64,000 nucleotides of DNA, from NCBI RefSeq assembly GCF_028453695.1, contig NC_135774.1, forward strand, positions 16,430,001-16,494,000. The letters are read 5' to 3'. Shown here one piece after another: positions 20,977-30,237 of the stretch. Both the position numbers and the translations under genes were made by a program. The stretch's first letter is position 1. Every line of letters begins with the position of its first letter. This DNA is from Augochlora pura (taxonomy: Eukaryota > Arthropoda > Insecta > Hymenoptera > Halictidae). The notes beneath the pieces are model-generated. The model did not search any database. It had not been told where the DNA came from and was given only the letters and a program-made list of their open reading frames with translations.

Positions 20977-20980
20977 ATAG

Positions 20981-22591
20981 TATCTGCAGATGCGTGCACT
21001 GAAAATTAAATAAATTTATACTTGCACGTTAAATTGAGATCTCGATATCTCAGCTATTTCTAGCCCAATTCACATATTTAAGGACTTTTTGTACGCGCAT
21101 GGTGATCCTTAACAACTAGACAATCGTTAAAATTAAATACAATGCGGTTGAAAAGAATAAATCGCAGTTGAAATTTTCGGCAGCCCTAGTCAAAGATAGT
21201 TATCCTTGGCAGCGTCGCGCGCGCTAACTCAATTACTTGGCGCGAGACGCTACCGCGTCTCATGATATAGCCAACCGGAATTTATTCAATTTCCAGTTAA
21301 ACCGTGGTTTTATTTCTCGCCACCAGGAGCGCCACAATCGCCTACAGAAAGTGCGCCATCACTCCCGACAGATCGAACGCATCATTGGGTACCACTGGTC
21401 AATTATTAGTTTTTTAAGGTAATTAATTTAATTGTTGTAACTTAATAGTAACAAAACATCAAAGAAAAGAAAGCGATCAGAAGTGTGATGATTTGACAAT
21501 TGACGATTTTTCGGCACTTATATAGGATATAGGTAAGTTTAAACTGTTGCTTCGTTACCCTTTGACGAAATCTTTCTTTTGCGTCGAGATATTTACAAAT
21601 TGTTTCGTATAATTAATATCTCTAAATTGATAAATAATTCTAAGTGAAAATGGTTTACTATTTCGGTATTCTTTGCAATTCCAACTGATCGTAAGTAGGC
21701 GTGGGAAACGTCGTTCTTTTCTTGTGCCGGTATTCGGTTCCGTAACGCGATTGCGCAGTAGCGCTACTTATTACAATTTACGCGCGAAAAGTAGATCGCA
21801 GGCGTTTTGCTTCTTAGAATTTGCAAATATTTAGTTGATTTAATAGATATGTTATTGCTTAAATGTATAAACAAGTGAAATAAGCGCGAGGAATTCACAA
21901 TGCATCATTAATTAACACTTGCTTCCAGTTGATTCGAAAGAAAGTATGAAATTTTGTTAAGTATACACGTTAACCTGTGTCCATTATTCCGCTTCTTTTT
22001 TGTGCAGTAGAAGCATTTTCGATGCATTATTAACCTCTTATACTACGTGCACGAAAGTCGATTCGCGTCCGGCCCAAGTGCCCTTCAGATAATCCCTTAA
22101 TTTACGACGGTCTCTGTTTGCTATTGAGGACCTTCGGAAAAGACTCTATAACATGTGTTGCAGAGATCTGGAAAATGTCGACTCAAAAATAGCTTCGTCG
22201 AACGGGAGTCGTAAATTACGTAAGTTGTTTGCACGAAGAAGAGACTTTCTCTTGTGCGCACGACTGGGCGCTACAATAACCATTACTTTAATGTTTAAAT
22301 ATTAATGGTAGATGGCAGAATTTAATTTTGATTTGAAAGACGCGAATTACGTATTTATTTAGTCTACTTTTTGATGAAATGTTGGTTTATGCAAACGGTT
22401 GTACGCTTTTCAGACGATAATATACGGACATACTAATACGTGTTTTAGATACATGGAATTCCAATCGGCTATTGAGCAGAGGCAGTCACGTAAACGAAGA
22501 TCTCTACGTGGTACATCGTAATTCTTTCTTTATTCATCTTAATTTATTTTGATATTATCTTGCCGTTGAATTTAATCTAATTTCGTGTTAT
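20981..22591. other. Intergenic; repeat fragment at 22075-22265
   Basis: No gene seen. The segment 22075-22265 resembles parts of 31755-31835 and 32065-32175: ACCTTCGGAAAAGACTCTA, ACATGTGTTGCAGAGATCTG, AGCTTCGTCGAA and GTTTGCACGAA. It marks an unnamed repeat family. Some AG/GT-bounded stretches (for example 22450-22520) could be non-coding exons, without proof. Confidence 0.45.
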
Positions 22592-22611
22592 TATTATTAC
22601 AGATTTAAAAA
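22592..22611 (+). repeat. Left target-site duplication of LINE
   Basis: Twenty bases identical to 24441-24460. The sequence includes a TTATTACAG splice-acceptor-like motif. Confidence 0.85.
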
Positions 22612-22659
22612 GGAATCATAACCCCAATATTTAAAAGAGGAGATAAAGGAAAAGTACAA

Positions 22660-24182
22660 AATTATAGAGGGGTAACGTTGATGTGCTCAGCGTATAAGAT
22701 AGCTTGATCAACGAAAGATTGAAGAAAGAGTTGGAAGAAAAACTAGTGTATATCCTGAATTTCGTGGCGAACAGAGAAATAGGAATAAGAAGAGGGAAGT
22801 TATATACATGCTTTGTGGACCTGAAGGCGGCGTTTGATTGGGTAGATCGGGATAAATTGTGGAATAGAATGAGAGAATTGCAAGTGGAAGGGAAGCTCAG
22901 GAAGAGAGTAATGGAAATTTATAAGGAGACAAACAACAGCGTGCGAATAGGAGGGGATATGATGGAAGAATTTCGAACAGAGAAGGGAGTCAGGCAAGGT
23001 TGCCCTCTAAGAAAAGCGGGAGAGGGAAGAGTAGTGATAGGAAGGGAAAAGATCTGGTCGCTAATATACGCAGACGACATCATCTTAATGGCAACGTCAG
23101 AGGAAGGATTAAAGGAAACGTTAAAAAGGTTAAAAAAATATCTGGGGAAGAAAGATCTGACCCTAAGTGTAGAAAAAACGAAGCAACTGGTATTCGAAAA
23201 GGGAGGGGATAGGAAAAGAAGAAAAAGGGAATGGAAATGGGGACAGGAAGAAATAAAAGAGGTGAAAGAGATAAAATATCTAGGCTATGTTGTACAAAAA
23301 AAATGAGAAAACGGGGAAACACCTGGAGGAAAGATTCAAGAGGGCTATGATTGCGATGAAGAAGACATGGGGCATAGGTGAAAAATTATTTAAGGAATCG
23401 TTTGAGAGAAGGATGAGGATTTGTACAGCACTGGTGGAAAGCGTGCTTCTCTACGGGGCGGAAGTTTGGGGATGGCAGAGCGAGGTGAGGCTGGAGAGGG
23501 TAAAAAGGAAGTACATTAAATGGGTATTGGGGCTGGATAGGAACATGCCAAACTATGTAGTAACAGAAGAAACGAAGAGTGAAGAAGTGAGAGACAAAGC
23601 ATTGGAAAGAGCGATGAAGTACGAAGAAGAAGCAAGAGTGTCAGAGAAAAAGATTGTGAGGAGGTATGTAGAGGAAATTGAAAAGGAGAAAAACACAGGG
23701 AGCGATTGGAAGAAAAAGAGGAGACAAACAAGAAACACGCTGGAGCTGGAGGAGGAGAAGATGGAAAGGATTAGGGAACAAGAGGGGGGAGAAACAAAGA
23801 AAATTTATAAAAGGATAAGAGAGAGATTGAAAGTGAAGAGAAAGAAAGAGAGAAAAGAACAGATATATTCATCGAAATACAACCCAACGTACAGAGATAT
23901 AGTAACGGAAAGACTACCGGGATACCTAAGAGATAGAAGAAGAAAGAAGGACCGAACGTTAATAGCAAGATTCAGGTGTGTAAATGAGAGTAAGGGAAGA
24001 CAGATGCGGAGACAGGAGGAAGAAAGAATGTGTAGAATATGTAAGAGAGAAGAGGAAACGATGGAGCATTTGGTGGAGTGTGGGACAGAAGGAGGAACTA
24101 GCATAAAAGAAATTTTGGGAGAGGGAGGAGAGGGGCTAGCAGAATTGAAAAAGATAGTAGAAGAGAGGAGGGGAGGCGACGT

Positions 24183-24237
<55 letters not shown>

Positions 24238-24342
24238 GAAAGAAGAAAACTAAGCACAAACATAGTAATAAGGATAGAAAAGATGCCAAAGAAGCTGAAT
24301 TTTTATGTGTTAAGTTTTAGGTTAAGCTGTAAAAAACTGTAA
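22660..24342 (+). pseudogene. LINE reverse transcriptase and C-terminal domain, broken
   Basis: Readable segments in order are GVTLMCSAYKI, stop and frame change, INERLKKELEEK, YILNFVANREIGIRRGKLYT, CFVDLKAAFDWVDRDKLW (catalytic Asp), VRQGCPL, IWSLIYADDIILMAT (catalytic Asp-Asp), LTLSVEKTKQLVF and KEIKYLGYVV. A one-base shift into a 351-codon frame follows, with the thumb (ALVESVLLYGAEVWGWQ) and a zinc-like CRICKREEETMEHLVEC. Two in-frame deletions remove the GQFGFRKGRGT-type motif before YILN and about 30 residues after GCPL. A GA microsatellite has expanded in the C-terminal coding region. The copy cannot be active. Confidence 0.85.
24184..24232 (+). repeat. (GA)n microsatellite
   Basis: Nearly uninterrupted GA dinucleotides within the LINE C-terminal coding region, translating to alternating Arg-Glu. 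Confidence 0.9.
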
Positions 24343-24440
24343 ACAGTTATAGTTTATAGAAGTTATACAAGTAGAAATAAGAAAAAATTTGTAAACCGGA
24401 AGGCATCCTAAGGCGCATAGGCAAGGATTACGATAATAAA

Positions 24441-24460
24441 TATTATTACAGATTTAAAAA
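24441..24460 (+). repeat. Right target-site duplication of LINE
   Basis: Perfect copy of 22592-22611. It is followed by about 50 bases ending in a GTAAGT donor at 24511. Confidence 0.85.
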
Positions 24461-24694
24461 TAACATGCGAAGAAGAGATCGAGTAGCAAAGTGATCGAAT
24501 GAATGCCGATGTAAGTGTAATCTATATTAGCACACAAAGCATCTATAATATTGTATAACACAGAATCTATTTGGACATTTAATACACCGATTGAATTTAA
24601 TCGAATTCCTTGCTGTTATTATAGATTAGGCGGACTACGTGGATAGCTGAGATTGAGAAGCAACGCGGTCGGGCTTCGTCATGGAGGAAATGAT
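24451..24694 (+). other. Two exon-like stretches with AG/GTAAGT borders
   Basis: Stretch 24451-24510 follows TATTATTACAG and ends before GTAAGTG. Stretch 24625-24694 follows TGTTATTATAG and ends before GTAAGTATA, with ATGGAGGAAATGAT at its end. Both sit behind similar upstream sequence (TTGAATTTAATC...). They could be alternative 5' non-coding exons of an unseen gene or a long non-coding RNA. Only splice-site appearance supports this. Confidence 0.25.
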
Positions 24695-25923
24695 GTAAGT
24701 ATAATATTCATCAGTATGTAAATTATATAGAATATTTCGCAGAAATTAATAACTTCATGAACGATGTTGAACATATTTTAATGCCTGTGTTTTTTTCTAT
24801 TCCAGAACTCCAGACGTAGGCAACCCTTTGGGTGGTAATCTGTTTTCTAGTTAGGTAAGGTCTTCGTGCTCGTCGCGATTGTTCTATGATTGCTCCAAGT
24901 TTCAATAATTTGATTTCGAAGCTGCCGATAAATTGATCTTTTAGAATACGCGTTTATCATAACATGAATGTTCCAAAAATTATATTAGTATATTTGCTGT
25001 GCCAATATAGAATAACTTTCCGTTTAAATGCATTACAGATCACGTACAGGAAGACGTCTGCAATAGGTGAAACGTATTTGATAAAAGTTTGAAAGAAACT
25101 TTCTTTTTGTTACGAATTTATTATTAAACATATTTAAATATAAAATTGTTATAATAAAATTGTTAAATATATCTGAACATATTTTTAAATTATTATTACG
25201 AAATTATGATTAAATATATGCTCATTTTTCAATGAACTTAAAAGAAGCTTAGCTCGCGGAACTAAATGACTCTTTTTAGATAGGATTTTCAGAGATCCGA
25301 GGTTCCATGTTCGTTGTTGGAATCCTTCAGAGTGCCAAAGCATTACTCGGGAGAGCGCGAGCAATAGCGCATGGAACGGTATTTAATAATAGTAATAATA
25401 ACTAGCGACTGATAATGACTAGCGTATCGTGCACGACGTAATTTCCACTTGTGTGTGAGTCTGGTTAGGCAGTGGATTTTGCGTCGGTTGTTTCAAATCG
25501 GAATTAACTCGAATAAATCATGTTTCATTGGATTCATGCCATGCAACGTGGATCTATATGAAATATGTATGCAAAGAATGATTCATTTACTATTAGTATC
25601 GGTTAAAACGGTTTACTAAAAGCTCGCAAGAGCTTTGAAAATTGAAATCTATTGAAACTGTATTTATTCTCAAAAGACTATATTCGATTAAATCGCAATG
25701 ATCATTACCATCGTCAGTCGAGTTCAGTAACTAACATATACCTTAGCTGAGAATGAATGTGATCATGTTAGGGTGTCAGAGGCGTCCCGGGACGTTCTCC
25801 GCAAGGTATAGCTCCTCAGTGTATGTGTACCAATCGTGAAGTCAATGTGTTGGTGTGATTGTTTTGTCATTTTTTGAATATAACATTAGGTAGGATAGAT
25901 AACTTTCCTTAACGTGTCTGTGT
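24695..25923. other. Intergenic, no gene seen
   Basis: AT-rich, with short frames only. A splice-like CATTACAG followed by a short GC-richer piece lies at 25031-25060. Confidence 0.5.
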
Positions 25924-26366
25924 GTGAATTTGTTAGGTGGGGTCGAAACTGACCGCCGTTCTCTATCGGGTAGACCGCGATGGTCAGTTACCTGTAGGGC
26001 TCAAAGGGTTGATTCGAATTTTATTCGAACGAAGCATGACGATAGATGGTTCAATTCAGCATCGTGGTTCAATTCACCATATCGAATATCAGCATTCGAT
26101 ACATGGTTCAAAATCGACCCTTTGAAAATTTTCTTAGCTTCCGTAGTAGTGGACGCGTACACGCGAGAATTGGGGTTTCTGAAACGAAACGATACCGGCT
26201 CCATCGCACCAGCAGGATTATCGGCTTTTTCCGAGACATTGTTTTTTGTTTCAGAATTCGTTGGTTTTCTACTAGCTGCAGACGTGTAAGGTTCTTCAAG
26301 GCTCATTAGGCGATTCGCCAAAGAAAAGAAGGATGAGGCTAATTGCCAAAAAGACCTCTCCAACAA
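25924..26366. other. Stretch open on both strands, unidentified
   Basis: The + frame 25924-26289 and the minus frame 26001-26366 are each open for 121 codons. The minus reading (MSLEEPYTSAASRKPTNSET, KNNVSEKADNPAGAMEPVSF, RFRNPNSRVYASTTTEAKKI) looks more protein-like, polar and Ser/Thr-rich, but has no domain I recognise. It contains a small direct repeat of TTGAACCA at the 3' side. It could be an exon or a repeat-derived stretch. Confidence 0.2.
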
Positions 26367-26457
26367 ACTGTTGTGAAAGGCTACCTTATTGTCGTTACCA
26401 CTTTGCCATTGTACTCATTTGTAGAAATAATAGCTGTAGTAATAGTAATATAGTTTT

Positions 26458-26545
26458 AAAGTATGGTCAGACCTCACCGCCCAAACGATCGGCGCAGATG
26501 GGCATGTCCGTGACTTGCAAATAGCGTTGCGAAATAATTACGCGT
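26458..26545 (+). repeat. Segment duplicated at 27511-27580
   Basis: GGTCAGACCTCACCGCCC and GCAGATGGGCATGTC, then TAGCGTTGCGAAATAAT, recur in diverged form at 27511-27580. A later portion, GTTGCAGTAG...CCGCAGCTGCAAT, flanks the TTAA element at 26792-27471 and also recurs at 27592-27635. Confidence 0.65.
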
Positions 26546-26791
26546 TCCTTTGATCAATTGTGAACAGATACAAAAATTAGTGATGTGAATAAAATAAACG
26601 TTATTGCCATTAATACTCAAATGAATTCTTTAAAATGCAGCATTGCGAGTGCTACTAATTGTGTTTAAACTTTGCCAGTTGTAGATTTTTCAAAGTTAAT
26701 AGATTCTTGTTGCTTTTAAAAAGTAAAGTAATGTTTTTTGTATTCCTGTTCGTTGCATTAGAGTTGCGACCAAAGAATCGCGTTGCAGTAG

Positions 26792-27471
26792 TTAACCCTT
26801 AGCGCTCCGCACGTTTTTGTACCACTGCCTACCAGCAACTTCGGCACATTTTCGCAGCGGAACGAATGTGAAGAAGGAGTCTTATTTTAAGTGAGAAGAA
26901 TTAGATGTACTTGTGAATGTTTTTGATTTTATTTATTTTATACATATGCACCTTCTTCTTGTAAATAGAATGTAAATTTTAAATTTCGTAATTCACCATG
27001 CTATGATATCTTTTTAAACAATCTCCCATGTGCATTCTGGGTTTACTTGAACAAGTGTCACAGTATTCACTTGTTTGACGTCTTGCCATCCCTTTGTTTC
27101 CTTGTAGAGCACACAACACAGTCGCTCTTTGGACCTTTTCCCATTATGTGCAGTTTTCCGTTTAGTCTGATTTCAAAAATTGATGTAGAAACTCTTGTTC
27201 TCTCCTAATGAAAATCTCCTACGAGTTGATCGACTAAAATTTTCCTGTACTTTGGATGCGTCAGTGCTTTCTCATTTTTATTGTGCTGTACAGTTTTATA
27301 CAAGATGTATGAATTAATTATTGACAACTCCATTTCCCAAAAGAATAGTTGGGGCACGTTTTAACTACAGATAACAATTGCAAAACATTGGGCTCCGCAG
27401 CGGAGCCTACGGAGTTACGGAACAAATGACGGATGGCTCCGTAGCGGAGCCAACGGAGCGCTAAGGGTTAA
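26792..27471. mobile_element. piggyBac derivative, 680 bp, TTAA target
   Basis: Both ends read TTAACCCTTAGCGCTCCG (perfect 18-base inverted repeat including the TTAA duplication). Two palindromes, GGCTCCGCAGCGGAGCC (27391-27407) and a near copy (27435-27451), lie near the right end and may be transposase-binding sites. The minus strand encodes the C-terminal part of a piggyBac transposase. It is a deletion derivative of an autonomous element, inserted into a duplicated host segment whose other copy lacks it. Confidence 0.85.
26979..27357 (-). pseudogene. piggyBac transposase C-terminus with cysteine domain, frameshifted
   Basis: The minus strand reads VPQLFFWEMELSIINSYILY, then KTVQHNKNEKALTHPKYRKI, LVDQLVGDF, the typical end of the DDE domain and the helices after it. 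After a frame change it reads RLNGKLHIMGKGPKSDCVVC. After another one-base shift it reads TSEYCDTCSSKPRMHMGDCL, KRYHS, then a stop. This is the C-terminal Cys-rich zinc domain (CxxC ... CxxC ... CxxxYH) that binds the element ends in piggyBac-type transposases. At least two frameshifts make it non-functional. Upstream catalytic regions are deleted. Confidence 0.85.
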
Positions 27472-27510
27472 CTTTCCGATATTTCAGACGCCTATGCCGC
27501 AGCTGCAATA

Positions 27511-27645
27511 ATGGGTAGGACTCACCACCCCAACGAACAGCTCAGATGGGCACATCGCGATTTTATTAGCGTTGCGAAATAATCGCTTTGCAGTAGCTAC
27601 ATTCGTCTTTCAGAGCCCATGCTGCAGCTGCAATCCTCCGCAGTA
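27511..27645 (+). repeat. Second copy of the duplicated segment, unoccupied
   Basis: It contains GGTAGGACTCACCACCCC, GCTCAGATGGGCACATC, AGCGTTGCGAAATAATCG, TTTGCAGTAGC and GCTGCAGCTGCAATCC, in the same order as the copy split by the piggyBac derivative. No TTAA element is present at the equivalent point. Confidence 0.6.
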
Positions 27646-28418
27646 TGGCATTCGTGATGTTTTCTTAGAGTCGTGAGTGGAAAAAAAATTCGATCTATAT
27701 CCAGGACGACAGGCTCGTAGTATTTTCATTCGATGAGTCGAAATCAACCTCCTGGACAAAGGGAAGCATCTGTTTTGGCGTTACGACATCTAGGCGGATC
27801 GGTGGTGCGTAGCGTTGAATTCCGGAGTGAATTCTTAGGAGTTGGTGACAGCTTCTGTTGCTAGATTATCTCAAAATAATAGTAAATAAAAATCTAATAC
27901 TATGTGTTGTTTTAACGTCGTGAACATTGTCATCGCGTTGCATTAGAGTTACGACATTTTTGAACACTGCAAATCGTTAACCAATCAGAGCAAAGAAAAT
28001 TTCTATATTAACCCTCGCTAATGAAACAAGCTGCGGCCTGGAGGTGTGCAGGAATTGATCCCATTACTGTACTTCAATTAAATTTCTCCCTAATTTCTAA
28101 GAGAAAACATCGGTACCTCCATCTTGTATTTATCAAACAGCTTCACATCTTAGGGTAATACCAATCCTGTAACTAAAGTACGGTCACATACCTACGATAC
28201 TGCCGAATACATAAAGTAACGTAACTATTCTACGCTGTTAAGGATACATGAATATTTACAGAAATCTGCTGCATTGATAAAACACAAATAATTCCAGAAA
28301 AAATCGTTTAATAAATCAATAATTAAGTAACTATTGCTACTACCGTCAACAAGAACTGTTGTGCAATTAAGCGACTAGACTGCTACTCTAGTATTTTATT
28401 ATTTCGAATTTCTAAATT
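27646..28418. other. Intergenic, no gene seen
   Basis: No supported exon. CGTTGCATTAGAGTTACGAC at 27936-27955 echoes 26752-26771, so the duplicated family may extend here. Confidence 0.4.
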
Positions 28419-28424
28419 TGATCG

Positions 28425-30003
28425 CCACCCCGGGGCCAGACGCAATACCTGGCTGCGCCTGGGTGCTCGCCATGAGCGTCTTGGGGAAGAGGTTCATGGC
28501 CCTTTACACGCGCTGCTCAGGTTGGGGACATTCCCCGACCTGTGGAAGCTCGGTCGGATGGTCCTCTTAAAAAAGGAGGGGAGGCCGGTGCAATCCCCCT
28601 CCGCGTACCGACCAATTTGCCTACTGGATGAGACGAGAAAGATCTTTGAGAAGATCATCACTGCCCGCTTCACCAGGCACCTGTCCCGCGATGTCCCCGA
28701 TCTGGCGGACAGCCAATTCAGCTTCCGAGAGGGACGGTCGACGATAGACGCGATCGACCGCATCAAGTCCCTCTCGGAAGGGACCGTGGCTCGGGGTGGG
28801 GTGCGCTTGGCGGTATCGTTAGATATCGAGATGCCTTTAACACCCTGCCCTGGTCCGCCATTATGGAGGCACTCGTGGTCCACCTTATCTAAGGGCGGTG
28901 ATCGGGGCCTACCTGCGGGACGCAGATAGATAATTCCGTCCTGGAGCCCCTTCCCCCCCTCCCCTCCCTGATGGGACCACTACAGTCTGCTATGCAGACG
29001 ACACTTTAGTGGTTACCGTCGGGGACTCCTTTGAGAGGACCATCCGACGAGCAGTGAGGTCGCGGTGGTGGCCGCCGTCGCGAGGATCCACGATCTGGGG
29101 TTGAGGATTGCCCCCGAAAAGACCGAGGCCATCTGGTTCAAGTGGCACCCCCAAGATCATGGATCCAGGTGGAAGGAGCCTGCGTTGAGGTGAGGTCCGA
29201 GATGAAGTATCTCGAACTGACTGTCGACAGCCACTGGAATTTCTGGGTGCATTCGGCCGCTTCGTCCCCCGAGTGGAGAGGGCGGCGGCTTGCATGAGTC
29301 GCCTTTTGCCCAACCTCGGGGGATCCGGGGATGCGGTAGGTCGCTTATATTTGAGCGTGGTGCGGTCTATGGTCATGTACGGGTCCCTAGTATGGGTCCC
29401 AGCGGTCTTGGCTGGCTGCCGTAGGAGACTTAGAAAGCTCCTACGCCGGCTGTAATGGCGTATGGCGATCCGCCTCATCAGAGGATACCGGCGTGGTAGG
29501 ACCGGCGTAGACCACATGGCGTGAGGAACTTCGGTCTCACGCCGGCCAACGCGTCGCCGGAGCTTTCCTGTCACACCTTACCGGTTAGCGGGAGAGGCGA
29601 TGTGGCAGGCTCCCTTACCGAGCGACGCAGGTAATAACTGACTAGGGCAGTTTTGGCCAGTACATGTGCCGCATGGGTAAGGAAGCGACGGTGGCATGTT
29701 ACCACTGCGACGCTGTGCAGCACACGCTGGAGGTGTGCCCCGCCTTTTCAGCGCTGCGCCGAGTCCTAATGGACAATATTGGGCACGACCTTTCGCTCCC
29801 CGGCGTAACTGGAGCAATGCTGGGGAGCATGAGGAAGTGGAAGACGGTGGTCTCCTTCTGTGAGTAGGTCATACTGCAGAAGAAGACCGCCGGGCGGCGT
29901 CGGGAACGACGCATCGCCGACGCCGCCAGTCGTGCCCTGAGGACATCCCCCAGGCACCCAATGGCCCTGCGTAGGAGCGTGTGCAGGGCCAGGACGAGGT
30001 AAT
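28425..30003 (+). pseudogene. R1-like reverse transcriptase and C-terminal domain, broken
   Basis: Readable pieces in order: an RT N-terminal block to VRLAVSLDI (catalytic Asp region), an out-of-frame PWSAIMEAL area, VCYADDTLVVTVGDSFERTI around 28988-29047 (catalytic YADD), VGRLYLSVVRSMVMYGSLVW at 29337-29400, MAIRLIRGYR, and FGQYMCRMGKEATVACYHCD at 29650-29715 with AVQHTLEVCPAF (CCHC). The end is RKWKTVVSFCE, a stop, and an Arg-rich tail. Several frameshifts, stops and deletions separate the pieces. Long minus-strand frames here are shadows of the GC-rich codons. Confidence 0.75.
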
Positions 30004-30037
30004 TATATAACGAGATGTGTCCCCTTTGTCGGGTGCT

Positions 30038-30054
30038 GGGGGGGGGGGGGGGGG
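30038..30054 (+). repeat. Poly-G tract (17 G)
   Basis: Seventeen consecutive G residues in the 3' part of the R1-like element, followed by CTGG. Its exact length is uncertain in any assembly. Confidence 0.9.
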
Positions 30055-30237
30055 CTGGAGGGCACTGGTCACTCCCCCCGAGCACAAAGGTGGCCGGCCA
30101 TGGCTCCCCCGAATCCGTCAGATGAAGGATGCGCGTCCGAGGGTCGCCGCGGGCGTTTTAGTGGTTCGGAACCCACACTGCCCCCGAGCTACGGGGGCGT
30201 CTGACGTGCAGATTTCCCCCTCGACATTTTTAGCGTA

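Larger units (their letters stand above)
22612..24440 (+). mobile_element. 5'-truncated, internally deleted LINE
   Basis: A non-LTR retrotransposon bounded by a perfect 20-bp target duplication. It starts in the reverse transcriptase N-terminal region (GGAATCATAACCCCAATATT: GIITPIFKRGDKGKVQNYRG) and ends after a C-terminal Cys motif plus a 3' UTR finishing GATAATAAATATTA. It is very purine-rich on the coding strand, with few C or T residues, unlike the neighbouring DNA. The clade is unresolved because the endonuclease is absent. Confidence 0.85.
28419..30237 (+). mobile_element. Decayed R1-clade LINE fragment
   Basis: A GC-rich island in AT-rich DNA. It starts within the reverse transcriptase (PGPDAIPG) and ends after the C-terminal zinc motif and a GC-rich 3' UTR. 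The style of the sequence (LGTFPDLWKLGRMVLLKKEG, YRPICLLDETRKIFEKII, STIDAIDRI) fits the R1/TRAS group. No target duplication or poly(A) tail was identified, and the exact ends are estimates from composition. Confidence 0.75.

Noticed and set aside
23516..24289. Several minus-strand ORFs rich in Ser, Leu and Phe
   Set aside because: Antisense shadows of the purine-rich LINE coding strand and the GA microsatellite.
28990..30087. Long minus-strand and alternative-frame ORFs in GC-rich DNA
   Set aside because: Shadows of the R1-like reverse transcriptase fragment. They contain no domain, while the + strand shows YADD and CCHC motifs.
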